Below, piece by piece: positions 23,051 through 35,125 of a DNA stretch of 64,000 nucleotides. The DNA comes from Erinaceus europaeus (Eukaryota; Chordata; Mammalia; Eulipotyphla; Erinaceidae): positions 1-64,000 of the forward strand of contig NW_026647571.1 in NCBI RefSeq assembly GCF_950295315.1, in the 5' to 3' direction. Position 1 is the stretch's first letter; each line of letters begins with the position of its first letter. The translations under genes were made by a program, and so were the position numbers. Below the pieces are notes generated by a model. The model saw only the letters and a list, made by a program, of their open reading frames with translations. It was not told where the DNA came from and did no database searches.

Positions 23051-24619
23051 ATAATTTTTTATTATAGATAAAATCCTCATGCATTAATACAGATTTTTGC
23101 TCTATCATTATTACTTACAAATCTTAAATTTTTCCCATCTCTGTTGTCAAAGAAGGCAGGCACGCATTTATAAGCAAGAAAGTTAAGCTTGTTCTTTGAA
23201 TAAATCAATACTTACTAAACATTTAAAATACACCAGGTGTTCTCCTGGGTTTATATACGCTTTGATTATTGCATTTAACAGACACAGAGCAAAGGAGCAA
23301 TTCAAACTGTTTCATAGTAATCTACTCATAAAATAGAAGACTGTTAATATCACAATATATTCTAATTAAAAGTTGAGGGAATTGATAATATGGTCAGGGT
23401 TAGTTTGTACTCTGATAAACAGCATGGATAAAGATAGACGTTTTGATTTTTCATTTGTATAAGTAAACATTTGACCAAAGAAGATATCTAAATATAAGAC
23501 AATATAGCAACAATAAAACCAAACAATATCCTAGATAATTGTTTGTTTATATAACTTTTTACCCAAGAGAGGCAAAAAGATAAGATAATGCAACAACAGC
23601 ATTTCTTCCTAGATGTTTACTTAGTGTCCCCCCTCTTTCACTCTCTTTCTTTCGCCTTAAGTATGATTTTGTTGAGGGAATGTTGATTATAGGACTGTTG
23701 TTGTCAGAGGGTAGACACATTTCTTCAGTATCTATGCCAGTGGCTTGTTTTCATTCAGTCTCTCCATCCGTCTCCTCCAGGCAAACATTAATTATATCTC
23801 TTTATTGTAGATTACACTGACCTCTGCAGATATGATGATTATCATATACACATAGTGATGAATAAAAAACTACTAAACTGTGTCATTTAAATATGATTTA
23901 CAATTTATTACAAAATGGTTTTTATCATTTCTGCAGCATTATAATCACAGGATACTGTCAGTGATTTTCCTCATATGATTGAATCGACAGTATTACAAAT
24001 GTTATGCCTCCCATATATTAATTGTTCAGTATTAGGCATGTGAAATTCATGAATGGAAGAATCATTGAACAGTAAGATAGGAGGACATTTAAGTCAATGT
24101 AAGGCAGAGAAGCTGAAATTGGAATATTTTATATCTGTGAAACATATATATTAAATCTCATCAACCTATAACCTTACAAAGGATACACTTTAATGCTTGT
24201 TATTTTTATCTCAAAAAGAAATATTTATCTAGGGTATTTATGCTGTGGTATCTTTCACTCACGCCTTCTCTGCCTCTGTGTCTCCATCTAAAAAGAACAG
24301 TTTAAAAGTCACAATAACTATTTAGTAGGCCTTCTGAGAAGTCCTATGTCAACTGTCTTTTCTCCATTTAACCAGTCACTTGGTCTGCTGCTTCTACTGA
24401 TAATTGCTCAGTATTTTTCTCTTCTTATCATTATCTCTGGTCTGAATTTTAGAATTTTTCTTATACTTGACCAAAAGAAAATCTCTGAGGATCCTCACAA
24501 TACTGTCAAAGAATTCTCTCTCTCTCTTTCTCTTTTTCCACTCACAGGAATTTTCAGTGGTTCCAGAAGCAGCCATTTGTTTTCTTTTTTGTGCTACAAG
24601 AAGAGAGAAAAAGGAAAGA
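23051..24619. other. AT-rich DNA, nothing recognised
   Basis: A short CT tract lies at 24517-24537. Otherwise no repeat or gene landmarks. Confidence 0.5.
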
Positions 24620-24760
24620 CATCATAGCATTGCTCTTTCACTCTGTCACCAATGCAGTTTACCCTGTAGGCACTTCTATGTGTTGGTCTGGGGCTGGAAT
24701 CCAGGTCTGAGCACATGGTAGCATGCATTCTCTTCCAGATGAACCACTGGCAGGTTCCTG
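24620..24760 (-). repeat. tRNA-like SINE, minus strand, diverged
   Basis: The complement of a B-box-like segment (GGCTGGAATCCAGGTCTGAG) and a head (CAGATGAACCACTGGCAGG) follow a purine-rich part, as in other minus-strand SINEs here. Confidence 0.45.
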
Positions 24761-25319
24761 TGGAAATTTTCTAATGTGTACACCAGATCCCATTACTAGA
24801 CAGCACACAATTGGGCACACTTATTATTTCTTCTGCAGAAAGATCAAACTTAGATTTTCTCGTGAGCCCCTTCCACCTCCAGCCATCTGTCATCACGGAC
24901 ACTTCATTTCATGCACCCAGATCCCAGCTGCTAAAGGAACATGCTATTCTCTTCACTTGCTTTTTAATTAAAAACACAGAGTTTGATTGTTTCAATTATG
25001 CAAAATGTCTTTCCCAGTAAGCAGAGTGACATGCTAAAATCCGTTTGAAGAACTACACTTGCTAAAGTCCTCATAGAATTTATGTTAATTCATCTTAGAA
25101 GTTACATATGTGCCCATTGTGAACAACTGAATTTAGTTATTACTCTGGAAAAAAAAACTGTTTGGCGTAATTTAAAAAAAAAAAAAAGAACTGCAATGAA
25201 ATCACTGCAGCATTTTTGTATTCAAAAACTATTAAAATAAATATTCTTAGCTTCTGCCAAGAAGTGCTCTAAATGTTTCATGCATACTAACCCATTTAAA
25301 TAACCTCAGTGATGGAGTG
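24761..25319. other. No recognised feature
   Basis: A-runs at about 25149-25157 and 25173-25186; no repeat head adjoins them. Confidence 0.5.
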
Positions 25320-25497
25320 ATTGTTTTTTCTTGGCCATCAGGGTTATCACTGAGGGCTCAGTGCTTGCACTATGAATCCACTGAATCAGGAGGCCATTTT
25401 TCTTTCTTCTCTTCTATTTTCTTTTACTTTCTATCTCTTTTTTTTTCTAGATAGGACAGAGGGAAATTGAGAGGAGAAGGAGAAGAGGAGAGATCAA

Positions 25498-25541
<44 letters not shown>

Positions 25542-25663
25542 TGCAGCCCTGCTTCATCATTAAGGAAGCTTCCCCACCTGCAGTTGGAGATTGGGAGGCT
25601 TGAAGACAGGTTTTTAGGCATGGCAATGTGTGCATTCAACCAGGTGTGCCACCATCTGGCCAC
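25320..25663 (-). repeat. SINE, long form, minus strand, with (GA)n expansion
   Basis: Left end is the complement of the long 3' extension (GGTTATCACTGAGGGCTCAG). A pure (GA)n tract follows at about 25503-25538, then SINE-I-like body and head complements ending ACCATCTGGCCAC. It combines a SINE-II-type extension with a SINE-I-type head. Confidence 0.8.
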
Positions 25664-25781
25664 AAAAGAGTAGTTTTTACCATTTTATTTAATAGATGAA
25701 GCAACTAAGAGAGATGGGGGTGAAGGGATAGGAGACAAAAATACTAGTTAAGATTACACTCTTAGTAAGTCAGAATGAGTC

Positions 25782-26350
25782 TGAACCCTGCCAATGAGAG
25801 GCTGTGGGGGCTGGTTCTCCTCTGGACATTAGCTGGCAACCTTGGAGAATGGGGGAGACGGGGGTCCTGGGACACTGCTGACGAGGGAAAGCATGCGGAG
25901 TAAACCACCACTCCTGGAGAGCTTCAGGGGACATCTCATTTATTGGGTGTACAAGCTGGTAGATATACTTAAGGGTTAGGAAAAGGTTAAGGTAATCATT
26001 AAGCCACACACAATACAGGGTTAAGTCTTGATCTATCAGGTGTTTGTTCATTTTCGGGAAGTTACTGTATAAGGTCTGGTCATGAGCTCATCATGCATAG
26101 TCAGACTTCTCTCTAAAAGTGAATTATGAGCACCTCAGGGCAGGAGAGAAGGGGACAGTTAAGTAAAAACAGAATATTTGTGGTGGGTTTCAGTTGCCCA
26201 TATTTGATAATTTGTAGCCTTTGTTCAAAAGGAACGAGGAAGTATGTGCAACAAGGTTCCCAGTCTGGAAAATTCCATCCATCTTCAGGTCATGGGGTTG
26301 AGTGGGGACCTGCCTACCTGTGAGGAGAGGGCTTGGGGTCGACCCTTTCA
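25782..26350 (-). mobile_element. Probable solo LTR
   Basis: Candidate ends are TGAACCCTGCC and ACCCTTTCA, flanked by GAGTC (25777-25781) and GACTC (26351-26355), a 5-bp TSD with one mismatch. Slightly longer ends (25776-26358) would give an inverted TGAGTCTGAA/TTCAGACTCTCA pair but no TSD. The minus strand carries AATAAA (complement 25939-25944) followed by a GC-richer U5-like segment. No internal viral sequence adjoins. Confidence 0.6.
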
Positions 26351-26358
26351 GACTCTCA

Positions 26359-27697
26359 TGGAGATAGATAGTGGCCTGGATTTCCCAGACAGTGGGCCTT
26401 TCCCCACAAGATGCTAGTTTCTTTTTATGGGTTTAGTAATTTAGTCACATTGCCTCTTCAGAAGAGAGTACACTATGCAGAATAGTCTAAAAAGTGTGTC
26501 CATGTACTCACACTAAAAATAATGTGGTTGAAATATTGAAATAGCTGTTAAAATTTTCCAGGATACTCCTTTTTTACTACCATTAGCATAACTTGGTGCA
26601 ATCACCAGAAATGCCAAACTTTGAAATTCAACCTTGGAGGTCAAGCCAGACTGGCAACCATCCAAGAAAAGGACAAAGGAATGTTCCGTGGAAGAGTCTA
26701 GAGGGAGTGGAGTTTGTGTTCCCTGGTCCAAAAAGAGTAGGGATGAAGTATGGTCAAGTGTACAGGTTGGGGCATAGATCATAGAGGGCAGAACAAGGCA
26801 GGGAACATAGAAAAGAATTCCACTGGGATGACAAATCATGAGAACCACTGTTCCATTTTAAGCTGCCAACATTTTAGAAGGTAAGCTTGAGGTTAGAAAA
26901 AAAGGGCATTTCTGGGGCCAGGAAAGGTGAGAAAGGTGATAGGCTTAGAGAACTGTAATCCTGGGTAGCTCTAACTTATTTCTACAAAAAAGAACCTCTT
27001 CTTTCAAGACATTTTCCTGGACTAGGAGAAACCCCCCCCCCCCGAAAAAAAAAAAAAGAACAAAAGAAACCAACTCCTCAGGGTAAAATGTGGATGTTGA
27101 GTCCAATGAATTCATCTCTCATCAGGCACTTTTTATACTCTATTTCCAGTCTTGAGGCAAACAGACACATTTCAAAAGATTCTCTGCTTATTAGAAGTTA
27201 TGACTACTTTAGGCAAATTAACTTGGATTTCTAAATTGGAGTAACAAAACACGTAGGGATGGATGAAGTGATACAGTTCTTTATAAATTTGTCAAGCACT
27301 GATATTTTTCTGAGAGACCATGATCATTACATTGGTTGGAAAGAAATGTTGCTGAATAGTCACACTCCTCTCCTAGACCCCTTCTTATATATACAGAGAG
27401 AAAGAAACCAAACCGGCATAGGTGGTAATAGTGAAGGAATGTCAAACCTCACACAAACAAATCCTGAGACCTACTGAGCCATCTTTTTGATCAACTCGCA
27501 TTCTATTATAACAACATAAGCCAGGATAATATAACAATAGTTTTAAAGAAAAAAAATTGGTGGTAACTTCTCACTGAACCACTGCTTCTCTCAGTTTTTG
27601 AAAATATTTGAAGTTTACTTCTTGATAAATAGTATTAACTGGTCTATTTAATTCAGTATAGTGAATAGAGAGGAATCTTAAGTTTATCAGTCTCTAA
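26359..27697. other. Unclassified DNA
   Basis: A minus-strand frame of 111 codons (26513-26848) has no recognisable domain. A C13/A13 homopolymer pair lies at 27031-27057. Confidence 0.45.
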
Positions 27698-27905
27698 GGG
27701 GCCGGGTGGTGGTTGAGCACACATATTACAGTATGCAAGGACCCGAGTTCAAACCCCGGTCCACACCTGTAGGGGGAAAGCTTTCCAAGTGGTGAAGCAG
27801 CACTGCAGGTGTCTCTCTGTTTCTCTCCCTATCACCCCCTTCTATATCGACTTCTGGCTGTCTCTATCCAATAAATAAAGAAAATTTAATTTTTTTAAAA
27901 AAAAA
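27698..27905 (+). repeat. SINE-I
   Basis: Head GGGGCCGGGTGGTGGTTGAG, B-box-like GAGTTCAAACCCC, and AATAAATAAAG plus A-run tail. An imperfect flanking duplication (AGTTTATCAG / AGCTTATCAG) is visible. Confidence 0.92.
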
Positions 27906-28025
27906 AGCTTATCAGTTTTTCTGACTTCCTTGATAATGCTGCTGTGTTTTTGAAGTTTTTTTTTCCTGAAGACTAACTTACAACAGATCTTAAATGATTC
28001 TTATTATATGTAGAGGAAAGACAAG

Positions 28026-28026
28026 T

Positions 28027-28071
<45 letters not shown>
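28026..28071. repeat. (GT)n microsatellite
   Basis: About 22 uninterrupted TG units. Confidence 0.97.
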
Positions 28072-28073
<2 letters not shown>

Positions 28074-28359
28074 AGGGAGACAGGTGTTTGAGAGAATTTC
28101 TATTTGTTCCTTTCTTGGAAATAGATTTCTGTTTTTGCAAATCAGTTTCTACAAATTCAGAAATTGAGGCCAGTGAAATATTTTACTAGGGTAGTGAGCT
28201 GCTTTGTCTTGTGTGTGACTCATGTTTGCTACTTCTTTAAGGGGAGCATAGTGTGTTGGTATCTTTCTAAACACACACACACACACAGAGAATGTCATAG
28301 AGTTAACTTTTTTATTTAACCAAATTTATCCTTGTGGGGCATCTTTGTATATTTAGGGA

Positions 28360-29947
28360 TATTCCAGTGTGGAAAGTTATTCTATGTTCATGAATTGGAA
28401 GAATTAACATCATCAAAATCAATATTTTACTCAGAGACATATACGAATTTAATGCAATCCTTATCAAGGTCCAACCCAATTTTTTAGAGAATAGAAAAAA
28501 AGCTACAAATGTTTATATAGAACCAGAAAAATACCTAGAAATTCCATAAGAATATTGAGAAAAAAAGTAACAGAACTTGTGGCATCACATTCCCAGATCT
28601 CAAACTATAGTATAGGAACATTTTAATCAAAACTGCTTGTCACTGGAACAAAATAGACACACTGACTAGTGGAATAGAATTTAGATCCCAGAAATAAACG
28701 CCCACATCTATCGACTTGTAATTTTTGACAAGTAGGTCCAAACTATTAAACAGAGAAAGAAGCACCTCTTCAACAAATGGTCTTGGGAAAGTTGGGATTT
28801 CACATTTCGCCATACACAAAAGCAGGCTAGAAGGATTTTGATACAGACAAAAAAAAAAAAAAAAAAAACTAGCAAATACTAGCAAAATTCATTTTCATCT
28901 CAATTTCATAGACATCTTCAATGATACAAATCCAATTGCAAGGAAGACAAAAAATAAATAAAGCAAATAGATTAAATCAAGTAGACAAAATGCACTGGAG
29001 AAGAAACACCACTCAGACAGAGACTACTTATAGAGTGAGAAAAGATCTTTATATGCCATACATCAGACAAGAGGCTAATTACCAAAATATATAAAGAGCT
29101 CACCAAATGCAGTGACAAGAAAACAAATGACCCCATCCAAAAATGATGAGAGAATATGAACAGAATATTCACCAAAGAAGAGATCCAAGAGACTAACACA
29201 CATGTGAAAAAAATTACCCAACTAATTGATTATCAGAGAAATGCAAATAAAGTCGACAATGAGATATCACTTCACTCCTGTGAGAATGTCATACATCCAA
29301 ACCGATAGCCACAATAGATACTGGAGAGGTTGCAGGGATTAAGGAACCCTCTTGCACTGCAAGAGGAAATGTAAATTGGTCCAACTCCTATGGAGAGTTG
29401 TCTGGAAACCTGTCAAAAGTCTAGAAGTTGACATACCCTATGGCCCTGAAATTCCTCTCCTAGGGATATATCCCAATGAGAAAAACATCTGTATAGACCT
29501 ATGGTCATAGCAGCATAATTTGTAATAGCGAAAACCTAGAAGCAACCCATGTGTCCAACAACAGATGAGTATCTGAGAATGCTGTGGTATATATACACAA
29601 TGGAATATTCCTCAGATATTACGACTGATAAGTACACCTTAACCACATCTTGGATGGAGCATACAGGAATCATGAAAGAGGAAGATGAATATGGGATGGT
29701 GACACTCATAGGCAGAAATTGAGAATGGCGGACAGAAAGAGAAACACAAAGCAGAGCATGAGCTGGGTTTGGTGTATTGCACCAAAGTAAAAGAATCTAA
29801 GGCAAGGGGAAACTTTCAGGTTCTAGTGAGTGATGATGGGGGGGGGGACTTAGACTGGGGGTGAGAGAGATTTTCAGAAAACTGAGAAATCTTACACATG
29901 TACCAACAACTGTATTTATTGTAAATCATTAATTCCCCAATAAAAAA
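28360..29947 (+). mobile_element. L1, 3' portion with 3' UTR and A-tail
   Basis: Degenerate end of ORF2 (for example AATTTAATGCAATCCTTATC; ACTAATTGATTATCAGAGAA; TGGAATATTCCTCAGATATT), then a 3' UTR with a G-rich run near 29838-29847. It ends CATTAATTCCCCAATAAAAA. The 5' part is missing. Multiple frameshifts; no coding capacity. It is the longest L1 in the window and supplies the 3'-end reference used for the antisense fragments at 13045, 17591, 30050 and 53685. Confidence 0.88.
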
Positions 29948-30049
29948 TGATTCTCACCCAAATCTAATAAACATGATGTAATAATCAGATCAAAAAAAAA
30001 CAAAACAAAACATAGGACAACCAAAACACCACTACTGAAATAGCTGTCC

Positions 30050-30200
30050 TTATTTTGGGGGGTTTTAAAGTTTTTTTTTATTAGAAGGCTAATAGTTTAC
30101 AGTACAGCCTGAAACATTTTCACAGTCTTTCATCTCTTAGTGGTAGGTGTCTGGGGGACACTCACAGCCCTAACCTAGAGGTCTCTTCTCTACCTTACAC
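30050..30200 (-). repeat. L1 3'-end-like fragment
   Basis: TTTTTTTATTAGAAGGCTAA followed by phrases shared with 17610-17690, reading as the complement of an older L1 3' end. Confidence 0.45.
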
Positions 30201-30204
30201 CAGA

Positions 30205-30470
30205 TATCCATCTAAAGTCACATACAGATTTAATTCAGTCCCTGTCAGGGTCCCATTAAAGTTCTTCAAGAGAGGAGAACAAAAACAAATATTTATCTGG
30301 AGAAAAAAATATGCAGGATAGTCTAAGAAATTCTGTTGGAAAAGATCAAGATCAGAGACATCATGTAGCATGATCTCAAAAACATACTACAAAGCCACTA
30401 TATCCAAAATGGCCTGGTACTGGAGCCAAAATAGACATATAAAATGTTAGAATAGAATTATCCCTAGTTT
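30205..30470 (+). pseudogene. L1 ORF2 fragment
   Basis: Sense L1 ORF2 sequence parallel to 28425-28670 (TTTAATTCAGTCCCTGTCAG; CAAAGCCACTATATCCAAAA; GGCCTGGTACTGGAGCC). Heavily mutated. Confidence 0.7.
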
Positions 30471-30899
30471 TATTCTATAGCCTACTATTCGTTGCCTTTC
30501 CCCAAAGCAGGTAGCACAACTGAAACTTATTTTGCATTTCTTTGTTTTTACAGCTTCCTTTTTAAATAACCAGCATAAAGTAATATTTAGTTATCACGAT
30601 AGTGAAAGCTATAGATCTTACTTCTTAAATACAGAACAGTTTGCATAACAATAATATAACACGTTATTCATTTCTCTGAAAAAATATTATGATTTTTTAA
30701 TCCACCATGTATCACTGTTTTGCTAAAACAAACTATGACACTTGTAAATACTGAACATGCATTTGCATGATTGCTGGGAAACAAAGATCAAAGTTCTAGA
30801 ATATATTCCTAAGACTGAGATTATAAATTTACATTTTTCATTGTCAACTTCATTAGATAATGCCAAATCACTTTAAAAATATTTACACTATACAGCCCA
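30471..30899. other. No recognised feature
   Basis: AT-rich DNA between two L1 fragments; it could be unrecognised older L1. Confidence 0.4.
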
Positions 30900-31290
30900 T
30901 CTAACTTGTACAAGTTCCCGTTATTCTAGATAGTTGCCAAAACTTCGTGTTCTTGGATTTGTTAATTTTTGCCAATCTAGTGGGTGTGAAATGGCATCTC
31001 AGTGTGGTTTTCATTGGAATTTCCCTGATTACAAAAGAGGTTGAAATATTTTAACACAATGATGAACCACTTAAAATGTCTTCTTGGGTATTGGGTCATT
31101 TATTTTTGGTGATCTTGCTATCTTTTTATTGTTAAATGTGGGTGTTATCTACACATTGTATTGAATAATTCATTGTTGGTCATGTTTGTTGACCTATTAT
31201 GCAATATTTCTCTTCACATTATAAATACTGATACATAAGAGATTTTTTTTTACCACTTTTGCTCCTTTACGTGTTCTTTGGTACCATAAT
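30900..31290 (-). repeat. Old L1 (L1M-type) 3' region
   Basis: The antisense landmark GTGTGAAATGGCATCTCAGT is followed by TTTCCCTGATTAC and a TGGTCATGTTTGTTGACC-like stretch. This is the typical antisense order of mammalian L1 near the end of ORF2, much diverged and so probably ancient. Confidence 0.65.
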
Positions 31291-31567
31291 AACATAACAC
31301 TTTCTCCTCATCCCATTAAAATGTTCCATAATTTTGTCATTCATATATATTGAATTCACAATATAAATGTCAAAATAAAAAGAAATATATAAATATACTT
31401 CAAAACTTCTAAAATGCTAGACAAATTAAGAAGACACAGATAGATTATTATGTGATTTGACTGTTGTGTTAGTACTTCCTTTGAGATTAAGAATTTTACA
31501 ATAGAATGAAATTCATTTTTCAAATTTATTACTATCTTTTTAAAGTTTATTTTTAGCACATCTTTTA

Positions 31568-31776
31568 AATTATCTTCATTTATTGGGTAGAGATAGAGAG
31601 AAGTCAAGAGAGAAGGGAGAAAGTGAGAGAGGTAAAGAAACAGAGAGACACCTGCAGCACTGCTTTACCACTCATAAAGCTTTTCCCCTGTATGTGGGGA
31701 CCTGGGGCTCAAATCTGTGACCTTGTGCATTATACTATGCTTGCTTATCCAGGTGTGACACCTCCTGGTCTCCCAT
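31568..31776 (-). repeat. SINE-I, minus strand
   Basis: TTTATTGGGTAGAGATAGAG, body CACCTGCAGCACTGCTTTACC, and a head complement ending CACCTCCTGGTCTCCC. Confidence 0.9.
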
Positions 31777-32829
31777 TAGTGTCTTTTCATGTAAGTCCAA
31801 TCTACAAACAAGAATATTTTCCTTCCTTGATCTTCTTAATAATAATAAGGAATTATTGTAAATTTATATTTCATTTTTTAAAAACTAAATATTTCCTTAA
31901 CACTAATACAAAATTATTTAAGTTTCCCAAGAGACATCTTAGATGAGGCTATGGATTTAAGAATAAATAACTCAGCTTAATCTTACTTTAATATTGCTGA
32001 GATTGCGCCAGCATTACGCATCACACATTGCTTACATATTTTTCTTAAAGAATTCAATCCTTCCAAATGGAATTTTTATTTGCAGTAGATGCCAACTCTC
32101 AAGCCTCAACTGAGCCCAACTTGAGAGCACTGCATACACTCTTCACCATTCCCTTGATATTCTGATTGGGTCCCAGCAAGCAACTCATCTGGTACGATGT
32201 CACGTGGACGTATTTTTCCAGATAGACCGTGTTACCTGTTTATTATCTCACAGCTATGCCTTCAGACATTGTAGGTGGTTGTAAATGGAAATGGGCCACA
32301 AGCCTAAACTTCCTCTCTTTCTCCGTTGCCTCATTATATATATTTTTTCATTCTGGCAGTTGTAGTTCTCTTGATGGTATTTGTTTCATAATATCATCTC
32401 CTTAAACAAAGGTGAGCAGCAGCAACAGGCTAAAGCATAGCTGGAGAGGAGCTCAGAATTAAATTAGGAGCAAAAGAATTTTTATTGATGTTGACTATAT
32501 ATCCAAATCATATTGAAGGTGCTTATCACTGCCCCCTGTTTTGTTCAAAGTTGCTTACCTTCTAGCTGTAGCTTCAGAGATAACTCGGTGTGATATGGCA
32601 GAATGGTCAAGAAAAGTGATATTTCAAATAACATTCAAAATATATATACCAATTATCTTCATTTAAAAAATGAGAAAGAAGACAGTTTTATAGTGGGTTT
32701 AACACTGTGATTTTATAATTCTCAATTAATTATGAAGTATATAGACCTGGACTTTGGGAAATTTCCACTATTGCACAGTTACGGAATATTGCAACATGAT
32801 GATTTTGAATACAACATATTAAGGACAAA
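31777..32829. other. No recognised feature
   Basis: The 32090-32330 part has more even base composition and scattered CpGs, but no frame or repeat was identified. Confidence 0.45.
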
Positions 32830-32892
32830 AAAACAGTGGAGTCCTGCAGGCACTGAGCCCCATAGATAACTCTGGCAGAAAAAAAAAATAAA
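32830..32892 (+). repeat. SINE-II long-form 3' extension only
   Basis: CTGCAGGCACTGAGCCCC through CTCTGGCAG plus an A-run is the last 60 bases of the long SINE-II form, without head or body. Confidence 0.8.
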
Positions 32893-32895
32893 GGG

Positions 32896-33245
32896 GGCTG
32901 GGTGGTGGCTCAGCGGGATAAATGCACATGGCACGAAGCTCAAGGACTGGTGTAAGGATCCTGGTTTGAGCCCTCAGCTTCCTACCTGCATGGGGGTTCC
33001 ATCACAGGGAGTGAAGCAGGTCTACAGGTGTCTATCTTTCTCTCCTCCTTTCCCTTTTCCCCCCTCTCAATTTCTCTCTGTCCTATCCAACAACAGCAGC
33101 AATAGCAACAATAACTATAATAAAACAACTACAAGGGCAACAAAAATGGAGGGAAAATGGCCTCCAGGAGCAATAGATTTGTGGTGCAGGCAGTGAGCCC
33201 CAGTGATAATCCTGGAGGCAAATAAGAAAGAAACAATGAATGAAT
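32896..33245 (+). repeat. SINE-II, long form
   Basis: Head GGGGGCTGGGTGGTGGCTCA, body, CAACAGCAGCAATAGCAACA tail and the full 3' extension (GCCTCCAGGAGCAATAG to CCTGGAGGC), then an AGAAAGAAA-type tail. It starts three bases after the tail of the preceding fragment. Confidence 0.9.
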
Positions 33246-33324
33246 GAAAGAAAGAGAGAGAAAGAAAGACTAAAGTGCTAAAGAATGCCTTGAGCAATGC
33301 ATGCAATTATTTATTTATCTTTAT

Positions 33325-34020
33325 TAATGATTTAATAATGATTGTGGTATAAGAGGGATACAATTCCATACAATTTTCACCACCAGAGTTTCATATCCCC
33401 TCTCCTCCAGTGGAAGTTTCCCTATTCTTTATTCCTCTGGGAGTATGGACCAAAATTCTTTATGTGGAACAGAAGGTGGTAGATCTGGCTTCTGTATTTG
33501 CTTCTCCACTGTACATGGGTATTGACAGGTTGCTCCATATTCCCAACCTTTTTCTGTCTTTCCCTAATGGGGAAAGGTTCTGGAGAGGCAGGGAGTTCCT
33601 GGTCACATTGGTGAGGTTGTCAGCTCAGGGATGTCAAGTTGCTGTCATGGTAGCATCTGAAACCTGGTGGCTGAAAAGCAGTAAGGTATAAAGCAGAACA
33701 ATTTGTTTACTAATCAGGAACCCAAAGGTAAAAGTATAGCAGATGAAATTTGGGGTCTTCATGTTGGAAGAAACTAGAAAGCCTATTTTAGGTATATTCG
33801 AAGGGGGCCCATGAGTTTATTAACTTTTGACTGTGTCCAACTGCTGTCATGCAGGTGAGCTAGGAATATTGTCTGAGAAGATGGTGTCAGAGTTGAAGAG
33901 AGGACTAGAAAGCTGTATAAAGGCAGAGAGAAGCTCCCAAATATGGGAAACGTATATAAATACCATTAACTATAAACTCCATCAGTCTGATCTCGGGCCC
34001 ATATCTATTCGTTTTTAGCA
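33325..34020 (-). repeat. HR1 copy, minus strand
   Basis: Tail side left (TTTAATAATGATTGTGG), then landmarks CACCAGAGTTTCATATCCCC, CTTCTGTATTTGCTTCTCC and AACCTGGTGGCTGAAAAG. It continues to TAAACTCCATCAGTCTGATC and GGGCCCATATCTAT, which match in reverse the copy starting at 34090. About 0.7 kb, 5' end near 34020. Confidence 0.75.
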
Positions 34021-34089
34021 CTCTAATAAATCCCTCTCTCCATTGTTATCAGTCATCTCTATCAGGAACAACAAAATAGACCCCTTTGT

Positions 34090-34990
34090 GGGCCCCCATA
34101 GGACCTTGCCCTCAACATGGATCAACAAAGGGAAGGCTGGACTACATACTCTGTGCTCACCTGAGGAAGATGAGTCCAGAATTAGGGGTAGCTGGGAACG
34201 TTCCTATTCATGACCACAGAATGTGAGCTCATATCTACAGGGATGCAGAGGTCACAAAGGCTCCTAAGCTGAATATGGGCCCCAGATCAGATCAAATTGA
34301 TGGGGTTCATAATAAAAAATATTTATACAACCTTCCTATATTTGGGAGCTACTCTCTTCCCTGATCCAGCTTTCTGGTCCTTCTGCCTGCCATGACATCA
34401 TCTCCATATAATCCAATAACTTGGATTCACCTGCATATCAGATTTCAGGCTCAGGAAAAATAAAACCAAAAACTAGTATAGAAACAGGCCCTTTGGAATA
34501 TAACTATAATAGGCCTATTAGCTATCTACAAAACGGAGACCCCCCCCCCCAACTCTTCATCTGCACTGTTCTAGCACTTAGGTCCATAATTGGTCAACAA
34601 TTTAGCTTTGTATGTTGACTGTCTTTTCAGCCACCAGGTTCCAGATGCTAGTGTGATGCCAACCAGATTTCTCTGGACAGACAACCCTAGCAATGTGTCC
34701 TGGAGTTCTGATTCCCCAGAACCCCAACCCACTAGGGAAAGAAAGGGACAGGCTGGGAGTATGAGTCAACCTGTCAATGCCTGTGTTCAGCAGGGAAGCA
34801 ATCACAGAAATCAGACCTTCCCCCTTCTCCATCTCACAATGACCTTGAGTCCATACTCCCAGAGGACTAGAGAATATTAATAATAAGAGGGAAGGGGGTT
34901 GGATACAGAGTTCTGGTGGTGGGAATTATGTGGAGTTGTAAAACTCTTATCATATGGTTTGTCAATTTTTCCTTTTTATAAATAAAAAAT
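34090..34990 (+). repeat. HR1 copy, plus strand, head-to-head with the previous one
   Basis: Runs from CCTTTGTGGGCCCCCATAGG through GGAGCTACTCTCTTCCCTGA and CAGCCACCAGGTTCCAGATG to the 3' end GGTGGTGGGAATTATGTGG. It ends with TTTTTATAAATAAAAAA. Includes a C11 run at 34540-34550. It is the best full-length plus-strand reference, about 0.9 kb. Confidence 0.8.
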
Positions 34991-35125
34991 AAGAAGTTTA
35001 TGGTTAAATGTAATTAGCATGTATTTTATAGTTTGTTGAATGTCCTAGTGAAAAATATTTAAATTCAATGTAGCCCAGATATCTGGATCTACATTATGAC
35101 AAACACCATTGCATATATTCAGCAA

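Noticed and set aside
26513..26848. 111-codon minus-strand frame
   Set aside because: No domain, no recognisable homology, no splice or promoter context. Open length is unremarkable in 64 kb.
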